Source: CAZKMM01 sp964553915 (GTDB lineage Bacteria > RBG-13-61-14 > DRUE01). From it: a stretch of 24,263 nucleotides of DNA. The position numbers and the translations under genes are program-made. Below the pieces are notes generated by a model. It was not told the DNA's origin. It searched no databases and saw nothing but the letters and a program-made list of their open reading frames with translations. Shown here piece by piece: positions 16,557 through 23,384 of the stretch. How positions within the stretch are numbered: position 1 is the first letter of the stretch; each line of letters opens with the position of its first letter. Location: positions 1-24,263 of the forward strand of contig CAZKMM010000022.1 in the NCBI GenBank assembly GCA_964553915.1, given 5' to 3'.

Positions 16557-17380
16557 TTGGCATTTTGCTGTAATTTCTTCAGCATCGCCTGGGCATAAAG
16601 GCTGATTAAGAGCTTTCTGCCCGCACTGGAAGCAGGGTCAAAATTACGAATAAAATCAATCACTTCAGGAGGTGGAACCGGAGTGGTTTTTATCTGGGGT
16701 GCTTTTTTCAATTTCCAGGGAATATCTTTTTCCACCTCTTCAATGCTTACTCCGGGATGAACTGAGACCAGGGTTAATTCTCGTTCTGGCTTGGGAAAAT
16801 GAAAGACCGCTTTGGTGCTGATTAATACCTCGGGTCCGGTATCTGGCAATCCCTTTTGTTTTTTAGAATCCCCTCCTTCCAGCCAGCCCGGAGTGGTAAA
16901 ATAATCAAGCTTTTCCACAAATTTTCCACCCCGCATTGTCAGGACAACCTTTTTGGCATAAAGGGCAAAGTCCGGGGCTCCGCCCGCGCCCATCATTCTC
17001 ATTTTAAACTGAAAATAATCTCCAATTACTGTGGAATTTAGATTTCCATATTTATCTATTTGCCCCACTCCCAAAAAGCAGACATCAACAAAACCCCGAT
17101 GCAAGATAGTGGTGAAAACATCAATCAAATCGCAGGAATAGCTATATCCTCTGGTGCAGGTAGGGTCGGCAATATGAAGCGGGGCACGATATGGGGCTAT
17201 ATCCACAAGCCCCGCCTCGGTAAGAAGGATGGCGTTTGGAGCGTGAAAAGCCTTTGCCAGAGGACAGGCAGCCATCGGCAGTCCCTGTCCCATTACCACT
17301 ACATCTCCATCTTTAATTTCCAGAGAAGCATTATAAATCATCAACTCGGAAAGGGTAAATTTTACTCTTCTATTTCCCAT
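16553..17380 (-). CDS. Glutaconate-type CoA-transferase, beta subunit
   Basis: A 275-residue beta subunit of a family I CoA-transferase, which moves CoA between carboxylic acids through a Glu-thioester. Visible blocks are GDVVVMGQGLPMAACPLAKAFHAPN, then LLTEAGLVD with Glu55, at the position expected for the catalytic Glu of GctB-type subunits, GVGQIDKYGNLNST, and the C-terminal SVHPGVSIEEV typical of the family. It overlaps the alpha-subunit gene by 19 bases and has its own AGGAG seven bases upstream. The substrate is not clear: glutaconate, another dicarboxylate or a ring-cleavage acid are possible, and some relatives (IpdAB) act as acyl-CoA hydrolases. Confidence 0.88.
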   Translation of the reverse strand: MGNRRVKFTLSELMIYNASLEIKDGDVVVMGQGLPMAACPLAKAFHAPNAILLTEAGLVDIAPYRAPLHIADPTCTRGYSYSCDLIDVFTTILHRGFVDVCFLGVGQIDKYGNLNSTVIGDYFQFKMRMMGAGGAPDFALYAKKVVLTMRGGKFVEKLDYFTTPGWLEGGDSKKQKGLPDTGPEVLISTKAVFHFPKPERELTLVSVHPGVSIEEVEKDIPWKLKKAPQIKTTPVPPPEVIDFIRNFDPASSAGRKLLISLYAQAMLKKLQQNAK

Positions 17381-18420
17381 TCTATTGCTCCTTCCTTTTC
17401 CAGAATTTGGTCAAATTCTTTCCTGCTAATTCCTAAAGGCTCTGAATATCCTTTTTCGTCCCAGGGCATAAACCGGGAAGAACCATAATCTGCTGGATAA
17501 GATGGATGGGAGCGCGCTTTCAATCGTAGGAGTGTCTCCATTCCAAATCGTTCTATATAATGGGCAATATAAGCCTTTCGGTCAGGAAGCTCATAGACCC
17601 ACTCTTTCAAAAATGCTTCCATTCCCTCGGCGGTATTGTTCTGCAAAAAGAATTGACCAAGAAAAGGAACATCCGCATTATAACAACCGAGCAAATCCGA
17701 AGGATGAGCTCCCCAGGGTTCCTCAACCACAGCATCAACCCGGAAGCCGGGAATCAGGGTATGATGGGGGCTGTATTGAATAATCTCATGGTCAACAATC
17801 TCTTCACAGCTGACAATAATACGCTTGCAGGCAAGCGCGGCCCATTTGCTGTTTCCAGTGCTTCCCCAGTATTGAGCATTGCCATAGATATCTGCACGCT
17901 GGCAATGGAAAATTGCTACCTCCGGATTTACCCCGGGCACCACCAGTGTGTTCTTTCCCGTGAAAGGACATTTAATGATTTTAAATTTATTTTCACCAAG
18001 AAAGCTCCTAATTTTAAATATATCTGTATTTTCTATCCCCCAAAGAACCGGTATAAAACTGTATCCTAATGCTCCTGCCCAGAGCATTGCCAGAACCGTA
18101 AAATTGGAAAGGTCCTCAAGTTCAACTTCCCCGGCTTTTAAGGCTCTTTCCAGGGCGGTGCTCGCCCATTCTCCCCCAATCCGATAACTATAAGCGGTAA
18201 TAATCCGGCGGACGCATCCACCTGCTACCAGCAGGTCCAGCTCTATCAACCCGCTCTGACTCCACACCTCAAGCTCTTTTTTCCTCTGTCTGATTATTTC
18301 AAAAACCAGGGCGTAGGGAGTGCTGTGTAAAAAGTTGGCAATGGAAATTGAGGCACCGTCTGGAATAAATCGCTCCACCGCTTCTCTGGCAGTCATTACT
18401 TTTGAATTCTTCTCAGGCAT
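17362..18420 (-). CDS. Glutaconate-type CoA-transferase, alpha subunit
   Basis: A 352-residue alpha subunit. It starts MPEKNSKVMTAREAVERFIPDGASISIANFLHSTP, the usual opening of GctA-like proteins (activation of a helix, then DGASI). It also has VAGGCVRRIITAYSYRIGGE and NPEVAIFHCQRADIYGNAQYWG, family blocks of the active-site cleft. A longer reading back to 18510 would cover the promoter and Shine-Dalgarno, so 18420 is the start, with AGGAGG eight bases upstream. It pairs with the overlapping beta-subunit gene; the two form the enzyme. It is divergent from the hydrogenase operon and shares its 354-base control region. Expected role is activating or recycling an organic acid as CoA ester, feeding the beta-oxidation type metabolism of the window. 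Confidence 0.88.
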   Translation of the reverse strand: MPEKNSKVMTAREAVERFIPDGASISIANFLHSTPYALVFEIIRQRKKELEVWSQSGLIELDLLVAGGCVRRIITAYSYRIGGEWASTALERALKAGEVELEDLSNFTVLAMLWAGALGYSFIPVLWGIENTDIFKIRSFLGENKFKIIKCPFTGKNTLVVPGVNPEVAIFHCQRADIYGNAQYWGSTGNSKWAALACKRIIVSCEEIVDHEIIQYSPHHTLIPGFRVDAVVEEPWGAHPSDLLGCYNADVPFLGQFFLQNNTAEGMEAFLKEWVYELPDRKAYIAHYIERFGMETLLRLKARSHPSYPADYGSSRFMPWDEKGYSEPLGISRKEFDQILEKEGAIEWEIEE

Positions 18421-18428
18421 ATCTTTCT

Positions 18429-18434
18429 CCTCCT
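18429..18434 (-). promoter_or_regulatory. Ribosome binding site deciding the CoA-transferase alpha start
   Basis: AGGAGG on the minus strand, eight bases before the ATG at 18420. Confidence 0.85.
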
Positions 18435-18445
18435 GAAATGAGTAA

Positions 18446-18527
18446 AAACTTAAATAAGATATAGTCCTAAATTGGCTTGCTGGCAAATAAAAGCTTCTGG
18501 CTTTATGCAAAGATTTTATTTAAGTTT
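18446..18527. repeat. 12-base inverted repeat flanking the CoA-transferase promoter
   Basis: AAACTTAAATAA at 18446-18457 and its exact reverse complement TTATTTAAGTTT at 18516-18527, with 58 bases between. The left arm abuts the -10 box and covers the expected transcription start; the right arm lies 29 bases behind the -35 box. This could be a pair of operator sites for a looping regulator. A/T-rich arms make chance matches possible. Confidence 0.5.
18458..18486 (-). promoter_or_regulatory. Promoter for the CoA-transferase operon
   Basis: On the minus strand TTGCCA (18486-18481), 17-base spacer, TATATC (18463-18458). Transcription would start near 18451, giving a leader of about 31 bases with the Shine-Dalgarno. 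Confidence 0.6.
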
Positions 18528-18628
18528 CAGGGAGCCAGCCAATCTGTCAACAAATTTGGATATATAAATAATCGGATACAAGGATTTATAAAAAGTCAAA
18601 TTAAAAAATTAAAATTTGATTAAAAAGC

Positions 18629-18657
18629 TTGACAAGGTTTAAAATTTGTGCTAAAAA
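18629..18657 (+). promoter_or_regulatory. Promoter for the hydrogenase operon
   Basis: Consensus TTGACA (18629-18634), 17-base spacer, TAAAAA (18652-18657). Transcription would start near 18664, leaving an unusually long leader of about 110 bases before the first ATG at 18775. Confidence 0.65.
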
Positions 18658-18713
18658 TATTCTGGCATTTGAGAGATTAAACAGCAGTTTTCCCATCTTT
18701 AAAGAAGTTCATC

Positions 18714-18739
18714 AGCCCTCTAGTGGGGCTTTTTATTTT
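18714..18739 (+). terminator. Terminator-like hairpin in the hydrogenase leader (possible attenuator)
   Basis: AGCCCT (18714-18719) pairs with GGGGCT (18725-18730; one G-U pair) around a five-base loop, followed by TTTTATTTT. It lies between the promoter and hydB. It could end a short RNA of about 75 bases, or act as an attenuator. The CCCAT at 18692-18696 could pair with GTGGG at 18723-18727 as an alternative structure; this is a suggestion only. Confidence 0.55.
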
Positions 18740-18774
18740 GGGCAAATTAAAAAATCAAAAAAGGAAAGGGAGCG

Positions 18775-19818
18775 ATGAAAAAGGGAGTAATCAGAAAAGA
18801 GGATTTGGGTGCCTGGATTGAAAAATTAAAGGAAAAGGGAGATGTCTTTGGTCCCAAGAAAAAAGAGGTCTTCTGGGTATTTGATAAGGTGGAAGACCCA
18901 AAGGAGCTGGACCTGGAATACACCAGGACCATTCTCCCGCCCAAAAAATTCTTCTTCCCTCCCAGAGATGAGATTCTTCTTGAATACAACCTGAAAAGCG
19001 GGGAGTTAAAAGTTCCCAAATTTGAGCCGGAGAAGGAGATTATCCTTTTCGGAATTCATCCCTGTGATATGCAGGGGCTACTTCGCCTGGATCTCTGTTT
19101 CCGGGAGGGAAATCCGGATTCCACTTATCTGGCTCGCCGGGCAAAATCCGCCATCATTGGAATTACCTGCAATCCAGATGAATACTGCTTCTGCACCAGC
19201 GTGGGAAGCAATAACTACCGGGAAGGATTTGACCTCTTTTTAAGCGACCTCGGTCAGAGCTGGTTGGCGGAAAGCTTTACAGAAAAAGGCGATGCCCTTT
19301 TAGAGCTGGCAGAGCTCGGTCCCGCAACAATGCTGGATGAGGAGCTGGCTTACAAAGCCAAAGCAAAATGCTCCCAGCTTAAAGGCGAGCAGATTCGTCC
19401 CCGGGTAGAGGAGCTTCCTCTCCTCTGTATGGATGGAGAAGAGCTTCCCTTCTGGGAGGAAGATATTGCTCATCGCTGTCTTGCCTGTGGAACCTGCACC
19501 AATGTTTGTCCCACCTGCTACTGCTTTGATGTCCGGGAGGATGTGGAGCTGAATCTGGAACAAGGAAAACGGCTTCGCTTCTGGGATTCCTGCCAGCTGG
19601 AAGGATTTACCGAGGTGGCAGGCGGAGAAAAATTTATGAAAGACCAGGCAACCCGTCAGAAGCATCGGTTTTATCGGAAGTTTCGGTATTTAACCACAAA
19701 ATACGGTGGGTCTGCTTTCTGCGTGGGCTGTGGAAGATGTGCCCAGCAGTGTCCAGCGGAAATCAGCATCGTGGAAATTGCCAACAAGCTGGAAAGTGGT
19801 GTTAAAGCAATGAAATAA
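18775..19818 (+). CDS. hydB: Sulfhydrogenase-type [NiFe] hydrogenase, beta subunit (iron-sulfur)
   Basis: Electron-transfer subunit of a cytoplasmic bidirectional hydrogenase, group 3b-like; related to AsrA of anaerobic sulfite reductase. The 347-residue protein follows the Pyrococcus HydB pattern: YTRTILPPKKFFFPPRDEI near residue 43, LFGIHPCDMQGLLRLDL, and ITCNPDEYCFCTSVG. Two 4Fe-4S-type clusters are marked by CLACGTCTNVCPTC (Cys235-248) and CVGCGRCAQQC (Cys316-326). It passes electrons between the gamma flavin subunit and the delta subunit. It is the first gene of the operon, with a GGGAG Shine-Dalgarno, a 16-base gap to the gamma gene, and a promoter plus long leader upstream. Confidence 0.93.
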   Translation: MKKGVIRKEDLGAWIEKLKEKGDVFGPKKKEVFWVFDKVEDPKELDLEYTRTILPPKKFFFPPRDEILLEYNLKSGELKVPKFEPEKEIILFGIHPCDMQGLLRLDLCFREGNPDSTYLARRAKSAIIGITCNPDEYCFCTSVGSNNYREGFDLFLSDLGQSWLAESFTEKGDALLELAELGPATMLDEELAYKAKAKCSQLKGEQIRPRVEELPLLCMDGEELPFWEEDIAHRCLACGTCTNVCPTCYCFDVREDVELNLEQGKRLRFWDSCQLEGFTEVAGGEKFMKDQATRQKHRFYRKFRYLTTKYGGSAFCVGCGRCAQQCPAEISIVEIANKLESGVKAMK

Positions 19819-19834
19819 AAAGGGGAGCGAAAAA

Positions 19835-20680
19835 ATGGCAGAAGGAGCAAAAAAAGTTAGCGATTACCTTTATCTCCCAAAGTATGCGACAGTTAAGAAA
19901 ATTACTCCGATGACCGAGCTGGAGAAATTATATCAACTGGTTTTAGATGATGGTTCTGAGCTTGGTCATCAACCCGGGCAGTTTGTAGAGGTAAGCATCT
20001 TCGGTATCGGAGAATGCCCGATTTCCATCTCTTCTTCCCCCACCCAGAAGGGATATTTTGAAATCTGCGTGAGAAAGGTGGGGAAAGTTACCGATGCCAT
20101 CCATAAGCTCAAAGAAGGAGATAAGGTAGGAATTCGGGGTCCTTTTGGAAAGGGCTTTCCTTGTGAGGAGCTCAAGGGCAAAGACCTGCTTTTCATCGGC
20201 GGTGGAATCGGAATGGTTCCGCTTCGCTCATTTGTTAATTATGCTACCGCTAATCGGAAGGATTATGGCAGAATTATTATTCTTTATGGTGCTCGCACTC
20301 CCAAGGAGCTGTTTCCCTTCCCGGAGATGGAAGACTGGAAAGCCGGGAAAAACGATCTGGAGCTTCATCTTACAGTTGACCGGGGAGATGAGAGCTGGAA
20401 GGGAAATGTCGGGGTTATTACTACCCTAATTCCGCCCTTGAAGATTGATATTGAAAAAACCTATGCCCTGATCTGCGGTCCACCGGTAATGTATAAATTC
20501 GTGCTTTTAGCTCTGGAAGGAAAGAATTTCCGGGAAGACCATATTTATCTTTCCCTGGAGCGGAGAATGAAATGTGGAGTGGGTAAATGCGGGCACTGCC
20601 AGATTCACGGATATTATACCTGCCAGGATGGTCCGGTTTTTCATTATCCGTTAATTAAAGGAATCAAGGAGGCGCTGTGA
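19835..20680 (+). CDS. hydG: Sulfhydrogenase-type [NiFe] hydrogenase, gamma subunit (FAD/NAD(P))
   Basis: The flavin subunit that exchanges electrons with NAD(P)H, 281 residues, of the ferredoxin-reductase-like family that includes AsrB and dihydroorotate dehydrogenase PyrK. The FAD domain occupies about 12-105 (GQFVEVSIFGIGECPISISS near 48-67), and the pyridine-nucleotide domain has FIGGGIGMVPLRSFV (124-138) and CGPPVMYKFV. The C-terminal cysteines in MKCGVGKCGHCQIHGYYTC bind a 2Fe-2S cluster. A short Shine-Dalgarno GGGGAG precedes the ATG. The stop TGA shares one base with the delta gene ATG (TGATG). NAD versus NADP preference cannot be read from the sequence with confidence. Confidence 0.93.
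   Translation: MAEGAKKVSDYLYLPKYATVKKITPMTELEKLYQLVLDDGSELGHQPGQFVEVSIFGIGECPISISSSPTQKGYFEICVRKVGKVTDAIHKLKEGDKVGIRGPFGKGFPCEELKGKDLLFIGGGIGMVPLRSFVNYATANRKDYGRIIILYGARTPKELFPFPEMEDWKAGKNDLELHLTVDRGDESWKGNVGVITTLIPPLKIDIEKTYALICGPPVMYKFVLLALEGKNFREDHIYLSLERRMKCGVGKCGHCQIHGYYTCQDGPVFHYPLIKGIKEAL
20667..20672 (+). promoter_or_regulatory. Ribosome binding site deciding the hydD start
   Basis: AGGAGG inside the end of hydG, seven bases before ATG 20680 and four before the in-frame GTG 20677, so the ATG is favoured. Confidence 0.75.
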
Positions 20681-21423
20681 TGGCTAAGCCAAAAGTAGCT
20701 TTTTTTGATTTCTCCTGCTGTGAGGGTTGTCAGCTGATGGTGCTTAATTGCGAGCCGGAATTACTTGACCTTGTCGGGCATATTGACATTGTCAATTTCC
20801 GGGAAGCTTCCACCGAAAAAAGAGATGATTATGAAATTGCCTTTATTGAAGGCTCCATCATCACCCCCCACGATGTGGAGCGGTTGAAAGGGATTCGGGA
20901 AAAAGCTCAGGTGCTGGTGGCACTTGGTGCCTGCGCTCACACCGGGGGACTGAACAAGCTGAGAAATTTTCAGGATACTGAAGAAGCCAAAAATTATGTT
21001 TATGGTGATTCTGCCAAGTATTTTGAGGTTCTGCCCCGGGTGATGAGCGTGCCTGAAGTGGTGAAGACCGATTTGGTCATTCCCGGATGCCCGATCAACC
21101 GATTTGAATTTTTAAGCATTGTCAAGCAGGTTCTTCTTGGCACTATTCCCACTTTGCCTAACTATCCGGTTTGCGTGGAGTGCAAGTTAAAAGAGAATGA
21201 ATGCCTGATGCTTAAAGGTCAAATCTGTCTGGGACCGATCACCCGGGCGGGATGTGATGCCCGCTGTCCCAGTTATGGATTTCCCTGCACCGGTTGTCGG
21301 GGAATGGTGGACGACCCGCATTTAGAAGCAGAACAGATTATTTTAAGCAAACGAGGACTTACAGTTCAGGACTTACTCCGTAGATACCGGTTATTTTACG
21401 GCTATTCGGAGGTGGTGAAATAA
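20680..21423 (+). CDS. hydD: [NiFe] hydrogenase small subunit (delta)
   Basis: Small subunit of the catalytic heterodimer, 247 residues. It carries iron-sulfur clusters that relay electrons from the active site. The N-terminal FSCCEGCQLMVLNCEPEL holds the proximal-cluster Cys pair, and ALGACAHTGG and PGCPINRFEF supply further ligands. A Cys-rich C-terminal half (VCVECKLKENECL, then RCPSYGFPCTGCRG) fits additional clusters as in group 3 enzymes. No Tat signal is present, so the enzyme is cytoplasmic. ATG 20680 is preferred over the GTG at 20677 because AGGAGG at 20667-20672 is seven bases from the ATG. The stop overlaps the alpha gene ATG by one base (TAATG). Confidence 0.93.
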   Translation: MAKPKVAFFDFSCCEGCQLMVLNCEPELLDLVGHIDIVNFREASTEKRDDYEIAFIEGSIITPHDVERLKGIREKAQVLVALGACAHTGGLNKLRNFQDTEEAKNYVYGDSAKYFEVLPRVMSVPEVVKTDLVIPGCPINRFEFLSIVKQVLLGTIPTLPNYPVCVECKLKENECLMLKGQICLGPITRAGCDARCPSYGFPCTGCRGMVDDPHLEAEQIILSKRGLTVQDLLRRYRLFYGYSEVVK

Positions 21424-22724
21424 TGGCTAAGAAGAGTTTTGAGGTAAGGGTTGATTATGTTACCCGGGTGGAGGGACATGGAAACATCTGGGTGGAGGTT
21501 AAAGACGGCAAGCTGGAAAACTGCCGGCTGGAAATTGTGGAATCTCCCCGGATGTTTGAGGCGTTTGTTCGGGGAAGAGAATGGTGGGAGATGCCCTGGA
21601 TTACCTGCCGGATTTGCGGTATTTGCTCCCATGCTCATATGCTCACCAGCTTAAAAACAGTGGAAGATGCTTTTGGTGTGGAGGTAAGTGAGCAGACCAA
21701 AATTATGCGTACTCTGGTAGATGATGCGGAACAGCTGGAAAGCCATATCCTCCATGTCGCTTATCTGGTTGCTCCGGACCTGTTCAAAGCCCCGAGCGTG
21801 ATTCATATGGCAGGAACTCATACTGATTTAATTAAAGCTGCTCTTCGGCTTAAAAGAATTGCCAATGATATGCTTTTGATTCTCACCGGACACGAGGTGC
21901 ACGCTCCGGGAATGGTAGTAGGTGGATTTGCTCGCTGGCCGGAAAAGAAGGAGCTGGAAAAAATTAAACAAATGCTGGATGATGGTATGGAGGATTTAAT
22001 GCTTTTGGTCAATGTCGTGGCAGAAAATGCAGATAAATTCCCTGCCTTTACCCGGGAAACCGAGTATATTTCTCTCAAACACGAAAAAGAATTTCCCTTT
22101 TATGACGGAAAAATTTATTCCTCGGATACTAAAAAAGCTTATGAAAATGAGGAATATAAAGATGTGGTTAATGAATATGTGGTTCCCTGGAGCACCTGCA
22201 AGCGGAGCAAGTTTCAGCGCTCCAGCTATGCGGTGGGAGCCCTGGCTCGGTGTAATAACAATCCGGAACTAATCACGGGCTTGGCAAAAGAAGTGGCAGA
22301 TAAGTTCGGCTATAAGGCTCCGAATTATAATCCATACTTTAATAATGTCGGTCAGCTAATTGAAACTGCCCTTTGCTGGGAGCGGTCTAAACGGCTCTGC
22401 GATGAGCTGATTGCCCGGGGTCCAGAAAAAGAGCCTCCCGCGGAGGTTAAGGTAAAGGAAGGAAGGGGAATTGGCGTGACCGAGGCACCCCGGGGACTTT
22501 TGATTCACGATTACACTTTTAACAAAGACGGCATCTGCATCGGAGCAAACTGTGTAATTCCCACTAACCAGAATACCGGCAATTTGGAAGATGATATGAG
22601 AGAGATTGTCCCCTGGCTGGTTGAGCAGGGAAAGAGCCCGGAAGATATCCAGTTTTATCTGGAAATGCTGATGCGGGCTTATGACCCGTGCATTTCCTGT
22701 TCGGTTCATACTATTTTCAGATAA
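21423..22724 (+). CDS. hydA: [NiFe] hydrogenase large subunit (alpha), group 3b-like
   Basis: Catalytic subunit that splits or forms H2 at a Ni-Fe centre, 433 residues. The N-terminal L1 motif RICGICSHAH (63-72) gives the first Ni ligands Cys65 and Cys68. The C-terminal L2 motif DPCISCSVH (421-429) gives Cys423 and Cys426. Only four residues (TIFR) follow the motif His; as I recall, the Pyrococcus enzyme has an equally short tail removed by its maturation protease. The VTRVEGHGNI opening and the beta-gamma-delta-alpha gene order mark a soluble bidirectional NAD(P)-coupled (group 3b, sulfhydrogenase) enzyme. No maturation protease or Hyp genes are in the window. The next gene is a response regulator 16 bases on. 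Confidence 0.95.
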   Translation: MAKKSFEVRVDYVTRVEGHGNIWVEVKDGKLENCRLEIVESPRMFEAFVRGREWWEMPWITCRICGICSHAHMLTSLKTVEDAFGVEVSEQTKIMRTLVDDAEQLESHILHVAYLVAPDLFKAPSVIHMAGTHTDLIKAALRLKRIANDMLLILTGHEVHAPGMVVGGFARWPEKKELEKIKQMLDDGMEDLMLLVNVVAENADKFPAFTRETEYISLKHEKEFPFYDGKIYSSDTKKAYENEEYKDVVNEYVVPWSTCKRSKFQRSSYAVGALARCNNNPELITGLAKEVADKFGYKAPNYNPYFNNVGQLIETALCWERSKRLCDELIARGPEKEPPAEVKVKEGRGIGVTEAPRGLLIHDYTFNKDGICIGANCVIPTNQNTGNLEDDMREIVPWLVEQGKSPEDIQFYLEMLMRAYDPCISCSVHTIFR

Positions 22725-22740
22725 GTAAGGAGGGAAGCCA

Positions 22741-23124
22741 ATGGCAAAGATTCTCTTAGTTGATGACGACCCGGACTTTGTAGAGGTAACCAAACTAATC
22801 CTGGAAAAAAACGGGCACCAGGTCATCACTGCTTCCAGTGGAGAAGAGGGATGGAAAAAAGCCCAGGAACAGGATATTGACCTCTTCCTTTTGGATGTGA
22901 TGATGGAGACCCCGGATGAAGGTTTCCAGCTCGCTTATAAAATTAGAAAGGATGATAAACTCAAACAAAAGCCCATCATCCTTCTTACCGCGGTGGGAAA
23001 AGTCACCGGATTTAAATTTGACAAGGAAAAAGATGAAGACTTCCTGCCGGTGGAAGAATACATTGAAAAACCCATCAAGCCCGAAGACCTCTTAGATAAA
23101 ATCAACAAAGTGCTGAACAAATAA
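22741..23124 (+). CDS. Single-domain response regulator, last gene of the hydrogenase operon
   Basis: A 127-residue CheY-like receiver with no output domain. The acidic pocket Asp8-10 (LVDDDPD), phospho-acceptor Asp52 in LLDVMMETPDEG, Thr in LLTAVGK and Lys in EKPIKP are all present, so it should be phosphorylated. Two small insertions are visible, ETPDEGFQ after Asp52 and FKFDKEKDEDFLPV after the Thr. It lies 16 bases after hydA with AGGAGG as Shine-Dalgarno and before the operon terminator, so it is co-transcribed with the hydrogenase. Its partner is unknown; the orphan hybrid kinase at 13963 is a possible one by proximity only. Confidence 0.93.
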   Translation: MAKILLVDDDPDFVEVTKLILEKNGHQVITASSGEEGWKKAQEQDIDLFLLDVMMETPDEGFQLAYKIRKDDKLKQKPIILLTAVGKVTGFKFDKEKDEDFLPVEEYIEKPIKPEDLLDKINKVLNK

Positions 23125-23146
23125 GCCTAATCCATAATTTGATTAA

Positions 23147-23180
23147 AAAAAGAGCCTGAAATCTTCAGGCTCTTTTTATT
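23147..23180 (+). terminator. Intrinsic terminator of the hydrogenase operon
   Basis: AAAAAGAGCCTGAA (23147-23160) and TTCAGGCTCTTTTT (23164-23177) form a 14-base-pair stem with a three-base loop; the U-rich 3' arm continues into ATT. It starts 23 bases after the response regulator stop. The A-rich 5' side could make it work in both directions. Confidence 0.9.
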
Positions 23181-23209
23181 TGCCTTTGGGCTCAAATTTA
23201 TTCTATGAT
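23180..23209 (+). promoter_or_regulatory. Possible promoter of the Tat-peptide remnant, leaderless arrangement
   Basis: TTGCCT (23180-23185), 18-base spacer, TATGAT (23204-23209), then six T and GTG at 23216. The spacing to the start codon matches the other leaderless cases. Overlap with the end of the terminator and a weak -35 box lower confidence. Confidence 0.4.
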
Positions 23210-23215
23210 TTTTTT

Positions 23216-23314
23216 GTGCCTGATACCTGTTTTCAGAATAAACTGACCCGGAGAGATTTTCTCAAAGCCACTGCTTTAGGGATTGCGGGACTGGGAGCTG
23301 GAAAAGCTCCTTAA
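23216..23314 (+). pseudogene. Orphan twin-arginine (Tat) signal peptide, probable gene remnant
   Basis: A 32-codon frame from GTG 23216 to TAA 23312-23314 contains NKLTRRDFLKATALGIAGLG: the twin-arginine motif TRRDFLK followed by a hydrophobic stretch of the usual length. The frame then stops after AGKAP, where a mature domain should begin. Tat signals normally lead cofactor enzymes such as formate dehydrogenase, hydrogenase or molybdopterin oxidoreductases. A second frame starting near 23302 continues SSLIAPQFPGIWQNKKW to a stop at 23386-23388, so a frameshift near the AAAA at 23302-23305 could have split one short reading. Most likely this is the 5' stub of a lost gene; a real micro-protein or an assembly error are alternatives. 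Confidence 0.6.
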
Positions 23315-23384
23315 TTGCTCCTCAGTTCCCGGGCATCTGGCAGAATAAAAAATGGCACCAAGCCCTAACCCGAACTATTTTTTC

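Larger units (their letters stand above)
18421..18774. other. Divergent control region between CoA-transferase and hydrogenase operons
   Basis: This A/T-rich 354-base stretch has no gene. It holds the CoA-transferase Shine-Dalgarno and promoter inside a 12-base inverted repeat, an A/T-rich stretch (about 18540-18628) without a clear element, the hydrogenase promoter, and a leader with a terminator-like hairpin. Confidence 0.8.

Noticed and set aside
18487..18628. TTGACA-like box on the minus strand near 18553 as an alternative CoA-transferase promoter.
   Set aside because: The hexamer at 17 bases is AAACTT, and no good -10 lies at 16-18 bases; the promoter at 18458-18486 is better.
18775..20680. 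Reading hydB-hydG as anaerobic sulfite reductase AsrAB.
   Set aside because: The families are related, but both genes sit in one overlapping operon with clear NiFe small and large subunits and there is no AsrC-like siroheme subunit.
23353..23364. Possible terminator for the LuxR-type gene (GGC/GCC stem followed by T-rich tract on the minus strand).
   Set aside because: Only three good base pairs; could arise by chance.
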